Source: Shinella sp. SUS2 | GTDB taxonomy: Bacteria; Pseudomonadota; Alphaproteobacteria; Rhizobiales; Rhizobiaceae | Assembly: GCF_001262505.1 (NCBI RefSeq) | Contig: NZ_KQ410748.1 | Location: 1 to 45,043, forward strand | Direction of reading: 5' to 3' | Length of the DNA: 45,043 bases | Part shown: positions 6,002-15,154 of the stretch, piece by piece | Numbering within the stretch: the first letter of the stretch is position 1 | Layout of the letters: each line of letters opens with the position of its first letter | The notes under the pieces: generated by a model | Told to the model about the DNA's origin: nothing | Database searches by the model: none | Seen by the model: only the letters and a program-made list of their open reading frames with translations | Position numbers and translations under genes: made by a program

Positions 6002-8506
6002 CTATCGCTGCCAGGCGATCCTTGTATCTTCCAGAGGCAGGAGGGCGAGCGGGTGGTGGGGGACGATGCGCGGCGTGAAGTCGGAGACCGGTCGGTTCGG
6101 GGGAATGGGGGCGCGGTATCGATAAGAGCTCTGACCCGAATCCTGTCCCGTCATCACCGCGGCGAACGCCTTTTCTCCCGCCGCCGGTTCGGCGTAGAGT
6201 TCCACTCTGACCATCTCCGGCGGCAGTTCGCCGAGATACACTTCAACGGAGAAAAAGCGGCTGTCTTCAGCCTCTTGCGTATTCACGGCACCGAAGCGGA
6301 CATGCGGCCAGAGCCTGTCGAGGTCCTGTTTCCATCGCGCCAGTTCGCGCGCGACCTTGCCGCCTTCCGCCGTGCGCGCCTCATAGGCCACGGCGGCCGG
6401 AAGATAGAATTTCTCCGCATATTCCCGGACCGTGCGATTTGTCGAAAACCGTGGCGCGAGGCGGGCCATGCTTTCACGGATACGCTCGATCCAGCGAGTG
6501 GGAATGCCATCCTGATTGCGGTCGTAGAATTCGGGAACGATGACGTCCTCCAGGAGCGAATAGAGTGCATCCGCTTCCGCCTCGTCAACAGCCGGATCGT
6601 CTCCGTGCTCTTCGCCGTCGCCTATGGCCCACCCAACCTCGGGTTCATAGGCCTCCGCCCACCAGCCATCGAGTTCCGACAGATTGAGCCCGCCGTTGGC
6701 AAGGATTTTCATGCCGCTGGTGCCGCTGGCTTCCCAGGGCCGGCGCGGTGTGTTGATCCACACATCGACCCCTTGAACGAGCCATTCGGCCTGGCGCATG
6801 TTGTAGTCGCGCAGGAAGATGAGCCGGGATGCCAGCTCCGGCCGCTTGGCGAATTCGTTCCAGGCCTTGATCAACGCCTGGCCTTCGGCATCCTGGGGAT
6901 GCGCCTTGCCGGCCAGCACGAGCTGGACCGGGTGCCGGGCATCGGTCAGGATGCGGGCCAGCCTGTCGGGATCGCGCAGCAGAAGAGCAGGACGTTTGTA
7001 GGTTGCGAAGCGGCGCGCAAATCCGAGGGTAAGAGCATGCGGATCGAAGATCCCACGGGCGGCGTCGAGCCCACCGCCGATCTCCGCGTCTTCCACGCGC
7101 TGGCGCAGATATTGCTTGCGAACCTGATCGCAAAGGTTTTGCCTCGATTCATTGCGCATTCGCCAGATTTGCTGGACGTCGAGCTTGAGGATGCCGGTTT
7201 CCAGCCCGGTCAGATCGCCACGCCAGCGATCCTTGCCGGCGGCTTCGGTCCACAGGGCGTCGGACTGAACCGAGTCCCATGTCGGAACATGTATGCCGTT
7301 CGTTACATGCCCGATGGGCACGTCGTCGGTCGGCCAACCAGGGAAGAGAGGTTGAAACAGCGACCGGCTGACCTTTCCGTGGAGCGCACTGACGGCGTTC
7401 ACTGCGCCGCTCGCACGGATCGCGAGGTAAGCCATGTTGAACGGCTCAAGATCATCGTTGCGATCCCTCCTGCCGAGGGCCAGAAAGTCGGCGATGGCGA
7501 TGCCGAGATGATTTTCGGCATAGGACCGGAAGTATTTTGTGATCAGTTCAGGAGCGAAGCGGTCGAAACCGGCTGCAACGGCGGTATGAGTGGTGAAAAT
7601 ATTGCCGACCCGTGTTGCTGCCAGAGCCTCGGCAAAAGATACGTCATGGTCGACCCGGAAGCAGCGGATGCGCTCCAGAGCAGCGAAGGCCGCATGCCCT
7701 TCATTCAAATGGCAGACCTGCGGTTCGAGCCCGAGTGTGCGGAGAAGCTGCCAACCGGCCATTCCCAATATCATTTCCTGCATCAGGCGTGTCTCGGTGC
7801 CGCCGCCATAAAGCTCGCTGGTGATGCATCGATACGTCGCGGGATTTGCGGGATCGTTCATGTCCAGCAGGTAAAGCTTCAGCCGTCCGATCTGGACTTC
7901 CCAGGTTCTGATCCAGAGCTTGCATCCGGGAAGGTCGATTTGCAGTCGCAACCATTCGCCATCGGCGGAACGCAACGGCTGGATTGGGAGCTGATCCGGC
8001 TCGTTGACCGGGTAGAGGGCTTCCTGGCTACCGTCCCGCCCTATCGATTGGCGGAAGTAGCCTTGTGAATAAAGCAAGCCCACCCCGACGACCGGCACGC
8101 CGAGATCGCTGGCGGTTTTCAGCTGATCTCCCGCCACGTTGCCCAGCCCGCCCGAATAGATCGGCAGGGCTTCGGTCAGCATGAACTCCAGGCTGAAATA
8201 GGCTGCGGTTTTCAGCGGCGAGGCTGGGTGTGCTTGTTGGAACCATCTCGATTCGTTTGCAGCCTCCCGCTTCTCCTTCAGCAATGCTTCGATAGTTTGC
8301 CTGAAATCGGACTGAGCAAGCAGAGCCCTTGTTTTGGAGCGCGAGACGGTGTGGAGAACACCCCATGGATTGCCCGTGGTTTCCCACGTTTCGGCATCGA
8401 GCTCCCTCCACAGCCGGTCGGAGGCGCGGTTCCAGGACCAATGCAGGTCGAGCGCCAGCTCCGGAAGGGCGAGCAACCCGCTTGTCTCTTCCGGCTGCCC
8501 GTCCAT
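6002..8506 (-). CDS. glgP: Alpha-glucan (glycogen) phosphorylase
   Basis: An 834-residue GT35 enzyme of the short bacterial type. It releases glucose-1-phosphate from glycogen using phosphate and pyridoxal phosphate. The PLP site is clear: EASGTSGMKILANGGLN with Lys600 as the Schiff-base lysine. The N-terminal part (from about residue 15, ALDLHWSWN) is that of the archaeal/bacterial phosphorylase subfamily. The start ATG follows a GGAGGA ribosome site. It would feed hexose phosphate to the phosphoketolase encoded at 11337-13700. A regulon palindrome lies about 95 bp upstream (8602-8617). Confidence 0.95.
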   Translation of the reverse strand: MDGQPEETSGLLALPELALDLHWSWNRASDRLWRELDAETWETTGNPWGVLHTVSRSKTRALLAQSDFRQTIEALLKEKREAANESRWFQQAHPASPLKTAAYFSLEFMLTEALPIYSGGLGNVAGDQLKTASDLGVPVVGVGLLYSQGYFRQSIGRDGSQEALYPVNEPDQLPIQPLRSADGEWLRLQIDLPGCKLWIRTWEVQIGRLKLYLLDMNDPANPATYRCITSELYGGGTETRLMQEMILGMAGWQLLRTLGLEPQVCHLNEGHAAFAALERIRCFRVDHDVSFAEALAATRVGNIFTTHTAVAAGFDRFAPELITKYFRSYAENHLGIAIADFLALGRRDRNDDLEPFNMAYLAIRASGAVNAVSALHGKVSRSLFQPLFPGWPTDDVPIGHVTNGIHVPTWDSVQSDALWTEAAGKDRWRGDLTGLETGILKLDVQQIWRMRNESRQNLCDQVRKQYLRQRVEDAEIGGGLDAARGIFDPHALTLGFARRFATYKRPALLLRDPDRLARILTDARHPVQLVLAGKAHPQDAEGQALIKAWNEFAKRPELASRLIFLRDYNMRQAEWLVQGVDVWINTPRRPWEASGTSGMKILANGGLNLSELDGWWAEAYEPEVGWAIGDGEEHGDDPAVDEAEADALYSLLEDVIVPEFYDRNQDGIPTRWIERIRESMARLAPRFSTNRTVREYAEKFYLPAAVAYEARTAEGGKVARELARWKQDLDRLWPHVRFGAVNTQEAEDSRFFSVEVYLGELPPEMVRVELYAEPAAGEKAFAAVMTGQDSGQSSYRYRAPIPPNRPVSDFTPRIVPHHPLALLPLEDTRIAWQR

Positions 8507-8601
8507 GCACTCCTCCGAAACTAGAAAAACTGAAAGCGAACTCTTGTGCGAATCTCAATATCCGTCCGTCTTAAAGCACCTTGAACTCTATAGATGGCTT
8601 T

Positions 8602-8617
8602 GTCATCAGTCGTTGAC
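8602..8617 (-). promoter_or_regulatory. Regulon palindrome in glgP promoter
   Basis: GTCATC-AGTC-GTTGAC, matching the consensus RTCAWC-N4-GWTGAY. A TATAGA -10-like box on the minus strand lies at 8587-8592, so the palindrome covers the spacer and -35 zone. No good -35 hexamer is evident. Confidence 0.65.
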
Positions 8618-8660
8618 TAAAATCAATCAGAAAGCGCGGAGGGGATCGCGAGGGTAGCCA

Positions 8661-8750
8661 CATGACGGCAGTCGCGTCCGTGGAAGGCCGAAATGTTCGG
8701 CGATCGCCGCTCATCTACGCGCTCATGGGCGAAGACATCCTCGAACAGTG
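8661..8750 (+). CDS. Possible 29-residue peptide
   Basis: ATG at 8661, preceded by a GAGGGT-like ribosome site, then 29 codons including RRSPLIYALMGEDILEQ and a TGA. It is too short to judge by composition, and I know of no matching family. It lies between two regulon palindromes, so a small stress peptide or leader peptide is conceivable. Confidence 0.18.
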
Positions 8751-8872
8751 ATTCTTCCTATCACTGGGCACGAAATACTTGTTCCGCTCCCACTGGTCGC
8801 CGCCAAGCGCATCACCACTGACAAAGATTCATATCGTTGGGCGCTTGGGGCCAGGGCTCCGCGACAGAAGTT

Positions 8873-8911
8873 ATCATCGGCCGATGATTCCTGTTGTCAT
8901 CGATTGATGAT
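8873..8911 (+). promoter_or_regulatory. Double regulon palindrome upstream of DUF2934 gene
   Basis: ATCATC-GGCC-GATGAT (8873-8888, a perfect palindrome) and GTCATC-GATT-GATGAT (8896-8911). The centres are 23 bp apart, about two helical turns. The right half of the second site overlaps TTGATG (8904-8909), which with TCAAAT (8927-8932) and a 17-bp spacer forms a sigma-70-like promoter. Confidence 0.65.
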
Positions 8912-9166
8912 TAATCTAAATTGCCGTCAAATAAGGATGTTGGCAATTTCCTGTGAAGACCTTTCCAACACCAGCTTGGCCGGGTTCCGATTTAGATTCT
9001 GTCACATCGATGACTTGCTCGAAGGGGCAGGCTAGCTCCCTTTTCCAATCGACCGGTGGGCGGTGGCGCAGATATTCCGAGAAAGTGGAGGCGCATGACC
9101 GGATATTGGCCTGCCTGATCCGTTACAACCGCAGTAACAATCCAAACACTTGAGGAAGAAGATCAG

Positions 9167-9403
9167 ATGTCGGACATTGATGAGAACTGGATTCGCAATC
9201 GCGCACATGAGCTATGGGAAGCGGAAGGGTGCCCGAACGGAAAAGAACTCGACCACTGGTTTCAAGCCATGGATGAATATCTGTCTTTGGTCAAAACAGA
9301 TGGAGAGAGCTCGCCCAGTGCCCCTGTCCCGGTTCAGGATACCGGTAGTGGGGAGGCGGCCGTCAAGAGACAGTCCAGATCGCCAGGAAAAACGCCGGAA
9401 TAG
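9167..9403 (+). CDS. DUF2934 domain protein
   Basis: A 78-residue protein whose first 40 residues match the DUF2934 pattern: IRNRAHELWEAEGCPNG followed by HWFQAMDEY. The remaining half is a Ser/Pro-rich, low-complexity tail, which is normal for the family. The ATG at 9167 follows a GAGGAAG ribosome site. The function is unknown; such proteins are common near stress and glycogen genes in rhizobia. A double regulon palindrome lies about 260 bp upstream. Between its stop and 9679 I see no gene. Confidence 0.85.
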   Translation: MSDIDENWIRNRAHELWEAEGCPNGKELDHWFQAMDEYLSLVKTDGESSPSAPVPVQDTGSGEAAVKRQSRSPGKTPE

Positions 9404-9679
9404 GAAAACGGCTTCTTGAGGCGTGCACGCAGGCAGTCGGCGAACGGAGCCGCCCTTTCATCCAGACAGGTGATCGTGAGGTCTGCGCCGACAGCACGGA
9501 CTGCCGTCGCGCAGCCGACAGCAATGGCATCTCATTTGCTGGCAGACGACGAGCCCACGTTTCCCGCACAAATCGAAGACCGCCTCCATATCTCACCTAC
9601 TCAGGAAGCGCATAGCATCGGTGGCTCTGCTCCTCGTTCGTCGCAATGATGATCACCGGGATCTGGCTCGCGGCGCTTG

Positions 9680-10240
9680 TTACAATCGACTATTGATGGC
9701 GTTCGCGGCGGGATCGGCACCCGAACCTGGCAAGCTTTCCGACAGCGCGATTTTCAGTTTCTCCTCCTGTTCTGGCGAAAGGGAGGTCTTGAGCACCCGG
9801 CCCCGCAAACCTTCAAACTCGGCCAGGACCTTCTCAGGCTGAACCTTCCGTACAAGAACGAACAGCGCAGAGGAATTGTTTGGAATGGTCTCACCCAGCG
9901 ACCTGATGAAGGCATCATCGATCCCGTAGTCGGCAAGCGACCCGGACAGGGCGCCGAGACCGGCCCCGGTCAGGCCGCCGATTGCGATGCCGGCAAGAGG
10001 ATTGAGGAACAGCAGGCCGACCAGGCCGCCCCACAGCGTACCCGACAGGAGACCTGATGTAGCGCCGAGAGCTGTCAGGTTGATGCTCTGCTTGAGATGG
10101 ACCTTCCCGTCGCCGTCACGAACGACGATCACGGCGTCTTCCAGATCGACCAGATATTCCTTCTTCAGCGCAACGAGTTTGAGAAGCACCTTGTCGGCTT
10201 CATCAACCGTGTCAAAACCGATGACAACGAGATCGGACAT
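9680..10240 (-). CDS. DUF1269 family membrane-associated protein
   Basis: A 186-residue protein beginning MSDLVVIGFDTVDEADKVL, typical of DUF1269. The central glycine-rich hydrophobic hairpin (about residues 55-100, GLLSGTLWGGLVGLLFLNP and AGIAIGGLTGAGLGALSG) could insert into a membrane. The flanks are soluble alpha/beta segments. The biochemical role is unknown. It is the second gene after the universal stress protein (90-bp gap, same strand), so it is probably co-transcribed from the palindrome-containing promoter at 11205-11243. Confidence 0.87.
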   Translation of the reverse strand: MSDLVVIGFDTVDEADKVLLKLVALKKEYLVDLEDAVIVVRDGDGKVHLKQSINLTALGATSGLLSGTLWGGLVGLLFLNPLAGIAIGGLTGAGLGALSGSLADYGIDDAFIRSLGETIPNNSSALFVLVRKVQPEKVLAEFEGLRGRVLKTSLSPEQEEKLKIALSESLPGSGADPAANAINSRL

Positions 10241-10329
10241 TATTTTCTACTCCTCTGGTATAGCCTCTTGTTTGAATGTCGCCTTGAGCTCGAGTATCGG
10301 GCGAACTCGATCATGCCTGGTGGCAAGAC

Positions 10330-11175
10330 TTATCGTGAAAGGAAGATCGGAACCTTCGGACTGGCTAACAGCGTGCGTGTAGCACTGCCGAAGACGAACT
10401 CGGTGATCCGCGATTGCCCATAGGCGCCCATCACAACCATCTCCGCCCTGAGGTCTTCCGCGTGGGCCAGAATAAGCTCGCCGGCATTGCCGCCTTCCAG
10501 GTGGTCGAGCGTCACTTTTATGCCGTGGCGCGCAAGATGAAGAGAGATATCGCTGCCGGGGTCTTCTCCCAAAAGCCGCGCGACCTTGGGCTCGGGAACA
10601 ACGACGACGTGCACGGCTCGAGCGGCAGCAAGGAAAGGCATGGAATCGGCGACGGCGCGGGCCGCTTCCCGGCTGGCATTCCAGCCAATGACGATGGTTT
10701 CGGGCAAACCGGTCTTTTGCCACGAAGGAGGCAGAAGGATCGACGGACGCCCGGATGCGAAGATGATATCTTCCGAAACCGTGAGAGCCGTTTCCGCGCG
10801 AGCGGGTTCCCGTCCGGTTCCGACTATCGCCAGAGAGGCATGACGAGCATGCAGCATCAGCGCCTCACCCGTTTCGCCGGAACATATCCTCAGTTCACAC
10901 TGGACACCGGTTGCAGCCGTCACCTCCGCCAGGAGTGCGCGCAGCCGCTCGTTGGCCTCGTGCCTGCGTGCTTCGTAGGCGGCGAGCATGCTTTCAATCG
11001 CAGCCCCTCGGGCAAAGCCATGCGAGGGATTGGAGATTAAATCTTCTGGTACGAAAGCAACGATCACGTGCGCGTCCCATGAGCGCGCGAGATCTACAGC
11101 ATAGTCGATATGGATCCGGCAGATCGAAACATCCGCCGTATCGATATAAACCACAATATCTTTTGGCCTATTCAT
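10330..11175 (-). CDS. Universal stress protein, tandem UspA-like
   Basis: A 281-residue cytoplasmic stress protein of two UspA-like halves. The second half ends with the ATP-binding signature G-x2-G-x9-G-S (GAYGQSRITEFVFGSA). The first half is divergent and lacks this loop. It starts at the ATG at 11175. USPs of this type are induced by starvation or oxygen limitation. The promoter holds a palindrome shared with phosphoketolase and the phasins, which links it to the same response. It is followed by the DUF1269 gene. Confidence 0.9.
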   Translation of the reverse strand: MNRPKDIVVYIDTADVSICRIHIDYAVDLARSWDAHVIVAFVPEDLISNPSHGFARGAAIESMLAAYEARRHEANERLRALLAEVTAATGVQCELRICSGETGEALMLHARHASLAIVGTGREPARAETALTVSEDIIFASGRPSILLPPSWQKTGLPETIVIGWNASREAARAVADSMPFLAAARAVHVVVVPEPKVARLLGEDPGSDISLHLARHGIKVTLDHLEGGNAGELILAHAEDLRAEMVVMGAYGQSRITEFVFGSATRTLLASPKVPIFLSR

Positions 11176-11204
11176 TCCATCCTCATGCCGCCGGAAACAG
11201 AGCT

Positions 11205-11243
11205 AAACTAACGATCATCCCCCATGAGTCAACAACTGATGAT
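11205..11243 (-). promoter_or_regulatory. usp promoter with regulon palindrome
   Basis: The palindrome GTCAAC-AACT-GATGAT lies at 11228-11243. On the minus strand its GTTGAC half supplies a -35 TTGACT (11227-11232), followed after 16 bp by TAGTTT (11205-11210) as -10. The overlap of operator and -35 suggests repression. Confidence 0.65.
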
Positions 11244-11336
11244 CAATGGCGCTGTGAAAGCCGCCTGCATGGCGCTCAGATGCTGCTGAAGGCGGTCCAT
11301 CGCAGACCCTTTGCCGATATCAGTCTCGAACCATCG

Positions 11337-13700
11337 TCAACCCGCCGTGCGTTTATAAGGCCACTTCCAGTCACGGATTTCCGGCATGTCCTCGCCGTGT
11401 TCATGCACATAGGCTTTATGTGCGGCGAGCCGCTCCCTCAGGCTTGCCACGAGGTCCGCAGCCTTGTCTTTCAGCGCCGGCAGGCGTTCGATTGCCTCTA
11501 TCGCCAGATGGAAGCGATCGAGTTCGTTCATGACAGCCATATCGAAGGGCGTCGTCGTCGTGCCTTCCTCGATGAATCCCCGCACATGGACGTTGGGGTG
11601 ATTGGTGCGTTTGTAGACCAGCCTGTGAATGAGATACGGGTAGCCGTGATAGGCGAACACCACCGGCCGGTCGCGTGTGAATATGCTATCGAACGCGTCG
11701 TCCGAAATGCCGTGCGGGTGGTGCCGGGGCGATTGCAGCGCCATCAGATCGACGACGTTGACCACGCGGATGCGCAGGTGCGGCAGGAGCTGGCGCAATA
11801 TGTCGACGGCGGCGAGCGTCTCCATCGTCGGAACGTCACCGGCGCAGGCCATCACGATATCCGGGTCGAGCCCCTCTTCCGTGCCGGCCCAGTCCCATAT
11901 GCCGAGCCCTGCCTCGCAATGTTGCTCTGCCTCCTCCATGGTCAGCCATTGCGGCGCAGGCTGCTTGCCCGCCACGATGACGTTCACGCGATCCCAGGTC
12001 TTCAGGCAATGGTCACCGACCCACAGGAGCGTATTGGCGTCGGGCGGTAGATAGATGCGGACGATCTCAGCGCTCTTGTTGGCGACCAGATCGACAAAAC
12101 CGGGATCCTGGTGGGAAAAGCCGTTGTGATCCTGACGCCAGACGTGAGAGGTAAGCAGGTAGGTGAGAGACGAGATCGGCTTGCGCCATTCGAGATCGCG
12201 CGAAACCTTCAGCCATTTGGCGTGCTGGCTGAACATTGAATCGACGATGTGAATGAAGGCTTCGTAGCAGGAAAAGAAGCCGTGCCTGCCGGTGAGCAGG
12301 TAGCCTTCGAGCCATCCCTGGCAGAGATGCTCGCTCAGTACCTCCATCACCCGACCGTCGGGTGACAGATGATCGTCGCTCTCCAATGTTTCGGCCATCC
12401 ACACCCTGTCGGTGGCTTCGAACACGCTCTGGAGCCTGTTGGAAGCGGTCTCGTCCGGCCCGAAGACGCGAAAATTCCGCTCACTTTCGTTGAGACGCAG
12501 AACGTCCCTCAAATAGTCGCCGAGAACCTTGGTCGCCTGTGCTTCAGCAGCACCCGGGCTCGATACCGGCACCGCATATTGCCGAAAGTCTGGTGTATGC
12601 AGTTCCTTACGCAGCAAGCCGCCATTGGCATTCGGATTGGCGCCCATGCGGCGCACACCCTGTGGCGCGAGGGCTTTCAGGTCCGGCTTGAGCGCTCCGT
12701 TCTCGTCGAAGAGATCAGCCGGATCGTAGCTTCTGAGCCAGTCTTCGAGAATTGTGCGGTGGCCCTCGTCCTCCCGGCAGTTTGCGACCGGGACCTGGTG
12801 GGACCGCCAGTGATTTTCGACCATCTTGCCGTCGACGACTTTCGGCCCGGTCCAGCCCTTCGGGCTGCGCAGGATGATCATCGGCCAGCGCGGCCGCTCT
12901 GCTGACACCAGGGCCTGCTTGCGGATTTCAGTCAGCCGGTCGAAGACGGTGTCGAGTGCTTCCGCCATCTGGCGGTGCATATCGGCAGGCTCGCTGCCCT
13001 CGACGAAAAGCGGCTCATAACCGTAACCGATGAAGAGGTGCTCGAGTTCGGCATCGGACAGCCGGGCAAGCACGGTTGGATTGGCGATCTTGTAGCCGTT
13101 GAGGTGCAGGATCGGCAGCACCGCGCCATCGCGCGCCGGATTGATGAACTTGTTCGAATGCCACGCCGCCGCGATCGGACCGGTTTCGGCCTCGCCATCG
13201 CCCACCACGCAAGCCACGACCAGATCGGGGTTGTCCAGCGCCGCGCCATAGGCATGCGCGACGGCGTATCCGAGTTCGCCACCTTCATGGATGGAACCCG
13301 GCGTTTCAGGCGCGACATGGCTTGGAATGCCGCCCGGAAACGAGAACTGCCGGAACAACCGTTTCATGCCCGTCCCGTCCTGGCCGACGTCAGGATAAAT
13401 CTCGGAATAGGTGCCTTCCAGCCATGTATTGGCCACCATGCCCGGGCCGCCATGGCCAGGCCCGCAGATGTAGAGGATATTCTCGTCGCGCTCGGTGATG
13501 ATCCTGTTGAGATGCGCGTAGATGAAGTTCAGGCCCGGTGTCGTGCCCCAGTGACCGAGAAGCCTGGGTTTGACGTGTTCAGGCTTTAGAGGCTCTTTCA
13601 GCAACGGATTGTCGAGGAGATAAATCTGGCCGACGGACAGGTAGTTGGCCGCTCGCCAATACCGGTCGATCAGTGAAAGATGTCCGGTATCAAGCGCCAT
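11337..13700 (-). CDS. xfp: Xylulose-5-phosphate/fructose-6-phosphate phosphoketolase
   Basis: A 787-residue, full-length thiamine-diphosphate enzyme. It cleaves xylulose-5-phosphate (and often fructose-6-phosphate) with phosphate to acetyl-phosphate plus glyceraldehyde-3-phosphate or erythrose-4-phosphate. Family landmarks are LGHWGTTPGLNF (48-59), GPGHGGPG (80-87), SFPGGIPSH (120-128) and the ThDP/Mg motif GDGEAETGP (167-175). The ATG at 13700 follows an AGGAGG ribosome site. The gene stands alone with its own promoter and palindrome. Its product, acetyl-phosphate, is the substrate of AckA and Pta encoded at 33851-36441. Confidence 0.96.
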   Translation of the reverse strand: MALDTGHLSLIDRYWRAANYLSVGQIYLLDNPLLKEPLKPEHVKPRLLGHWGTTPGLNFIYAHLNRIITERDENILYICGPGHGGPGMVANTWLEGTYSEIYPDVGQDGTGMKRLFRQFSFPGGIPSHVAPETPGSIHEGGELGYAVAHAYGAALDNPDLVVACVVGDGEAETGPIAAAWHSNKFINPARDGAVLPILHLNGYKIANPTVLARLSDAELEHLFIGYGYEPLFVEGSEPADMHRQMAEALDTVFDRLTEIRKQALVSAERPRWPMIILRSPKGWTGPKVVDGKMVENHWRSHQVPVANCREDEGHRTILEDWLRSYDPADLFDENGALKPDLKALAPQGVRRMGANPNANGGLLRKELHTPDFRQYAVPVSSPGAAEAQATKVLGDYLRDVLRLNESERNFRVFGPDETASNRLQSVFEATDRVWMAETLESDDHLSPDGRVMEVLSEHLCQGWLEGYLLTGRHGFFSCYEAFIHIVDSMFSQHAKWLKVSRDLEWRKPISSLTYLLTSHVWRQDHNGFSHQDPGFVDLVANKSAEIVRIYLPPDANTLLWVGDHCLKTWDRVNVIVAGKQPAPQWLTMEEAEQHCEAGLGIWDWAGTEEGLDPDIVMACAGDVPTMETLAAVDILRQLLPHLRIRVVNVVDLMALQSPRHHPHGISDDAFDSIFTRDRPVVFAYHGYPYLIHRLVYKRTNHPNVHVRGFIEEGTTTTPFDMAVMNELDRFHLAIEAIERLPALKDKAADLVASLRERLAAHKAYVHEHGEDMPEIRDWKWPYKRTAG

Positions 13701-13740
13701 ATTTGCCTCCTGGTGTGAACTTTTTCTCCGTGCATTCTTC

Positions 13741-13779
13741 CTTTAACGGCGGCAAAGTTGCGGGTCAACACTTGATGAC
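13741..13779 (-). promoter_or_regulatory. Phosphoketolase promoter with regulon palindrome
   Basis: The palindrome GTCAAC-ACTT-GATGAC lies at 13764-13779. On the minus strand TTGACC (13763-13768) serves as -35 and TTAAAG (13741-13746) as -10, 16 bp apart, so the -35 is inside the palindrome. The transcript would start some 30 bp before the ATG. Confidence 0.68.
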
Positions 13780-13852
13780 TAAAGCCATATGGCCGCTGGT
13801 CCAGTTTCTAGTTTGAAGATTGCAAACGGGTTCGGCGATTCATGTCAAAACC

Positions 13853-15154
13853 TCAGTAGGCGATCTGGCCGTCAATAAGTGCAGCCGGTTTTCCAGAAAA
13901 TTCCTGCCGCAACATCTTGCGTGCCTCGGGGCTGACCACCGACATTGGCGCCGCGACGACGGTCCTGGCTGCGGATCCGGCCAGATTGACCGTGCCGATT
14001 GCGGCAAGACCGACATGATCGGCCAGCGTCACCTGACCACCCTCCAGGGACTGGCCGGCGAGACGTTTGCCGAGGAGCGATATGATCTCAGGACTGTCGG
14101 CAAAGGCGTTGTGACCGAGCGCGTCGTTGGACGCTGCGGTGCTGGTGTCGATCACCGTGATCCCAAGCTGCTTGAGCATGCCGGCATAAGGGGTGGTGTC
14201 GACGCTGCCGACCCGGCTGACACCCCCTGAGATCCGCTGCGACACCTGCAAGGCCCGGTCGCGGGTTGAGGCGAAGATCGTGAACTGCGGGCGCTTAGGT
14301 CCCATCTCGATCAACTGGCGCCGGAAGACATCGACATCGATATCCGGCGACGCCAGCACCACGTTGCGGACTTTCTCCGGGATCGTTTTCTCTCGCATGG
14401 CAACTCCGCGCAGAGCCTCCGTCGTCAACCAGCTTCCCATGGAATGGGCAAGGATGGTGATGTCGCCGACGTCAGGGCTGGAAGACGCCTGAATAATGAG
14501 ATCCTCAAGCGCCTTGCGCGAATAATTGGTGCTTTCCTTGTCGTAGATATAGCCGAAGACGCTGGCGCGGGAGGGCCAGGTGAACAGGATGGGGGCAGCG
14601 TCAGTTCCCGCATCATGGGCGATTTGCGCGAACCGGAAGACGGCATCGGCATAGGTGTTGTTGAAGCCGTGCACGAAGATGATCACCTGCCGCTTCGCGT
14701 TCCGGTTCTTGCGAAACCAGCCGAGCGCCTGCTGTTCGGAGGCAACTTTCTCGACTTTCAGCACGGCAAACTCTTTCCCGGGATCCGCAGGCACGCGCTT
14801 TGGCCATTGGACCTCTCCGACCCTCCTCCTTGCGTCCGGCGGTATGGAGACGGTTAGGTTGTTGAGCGAGATCGCCGTGCCGCGCTCGCCGGAATAGAGC
14901 TGGCCGGGATCGTCGGCGGGCTTTCGGGTGGTCGCGACCAGCATGTCGACACGGCTTGTATCGTTGCTCGCCAAAGCAATGGGCTGAAGGACATTTTCAG
15001 GGCGTCCCGCGCAGCCCGCGAGCAATGACAGCACAAGCGGGAGCGCCAGGACGCGTCGCCAGGCAAAAGCGTTGAGGGGGCGGGCTTGGCGCACATCGAG
15101 GGCATCCAACTGCAAAGGTCGCCGCGGCGGCGCGAATTCACTTGCTTTCAACAT
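13853..15154 (-). CDS. Alpha/beta hydrolase lipoprotein (DUF900)
   Basis: A predicted envelope lipoprotein of about 433 residues. A basic N-terminus and hydrophobic stretch lead to the lipobox LLAGC at about residue 45-50. The DUF900 hydrolase domain follows, with HGFNNTYADA and the nucleophile elbow AHSMGSW. The start is uncertain because it overlaps the end of the RND gene (ATG at 15154, GTG at 15157). The overlap marks it as the last cistron of the efflux operon. The substrate is unknown. The C-terminal about 130 residues are not conserved in a family I recognise. Confidence 0.85.
   Translation of the reverse strand: MLKASEFAPPRRPLQLDALDVRQARPLNAFAWRRVLALPLVLSLLAGCAGRPENVLQPIALASNDTSRVDMLVATTRKPADDPGQLYSGERGTAISLNNLTVSIPPDARRRVGEVQWPKRVPADPGKEFAVLKVEKVASEQQALGWFRKNRNAKRQVIIFVHGFNNTYADAVFRFAQIAHDAGTDAAPILFTWPSRASVFGYIYDKESTNYSRKALEDLIIQASSSPDVGDITILAHSMGSWLTTEALRGVAMREKTIPEKVRNVVLASPDIDVDVFRRQLIEMGPKRPQFTIFASTRDRALQVSQRISGGVSRVGSVDTTPYAGMLKQLGITVIDTSTAASNDALGHNAFADSPEIISLLGKRLAGQSLEGGQVTLADHVGLAAIGTVNLAGSAARTVVAAPMSVVSPEARKMLRQEFSGKPAALIDGQIAY

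Larger units (their letters stand above)
8507..9166. other. Regulatory gap between glgP and DUF2934 gene
   Basis: A 660-base stretch with no convincing gene of normal size. It holds the glgP promoter with one palindrome (8602-8617), a possible 29-codon ORF (8661-8750), and a double palindrome (8873-8911) with a promoter-like TTGATG-N17-TCAAAT at 8904-8932. Between 8933 and 9150 I see nothing definite. If the promoter assignment is right, the DUF2934 mRNA has a leader of more than 200 bases. Confidence 0.6.

Noticed and set aside
5795..8068. A 757-codon open frame on the + strand
   Set aside because: It lies antisense to glgP, which has clear family motifs and a PLP lysine. The frame is open only because of high-GC codon use.
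9001..9014. A twelfth regulon palindrome, GTCACATCGATGAC
   Set aside because: Its spacing is two bases short and one half-site is poor, so it does not fit the consensus.
9416..9649. A 77-codon + strand frame between DUF2934 and DUF1269
   Set aside because: It starts at TTG with no ribosome site, shows no family resemblance, and an opposite-strand frame overlaps it.
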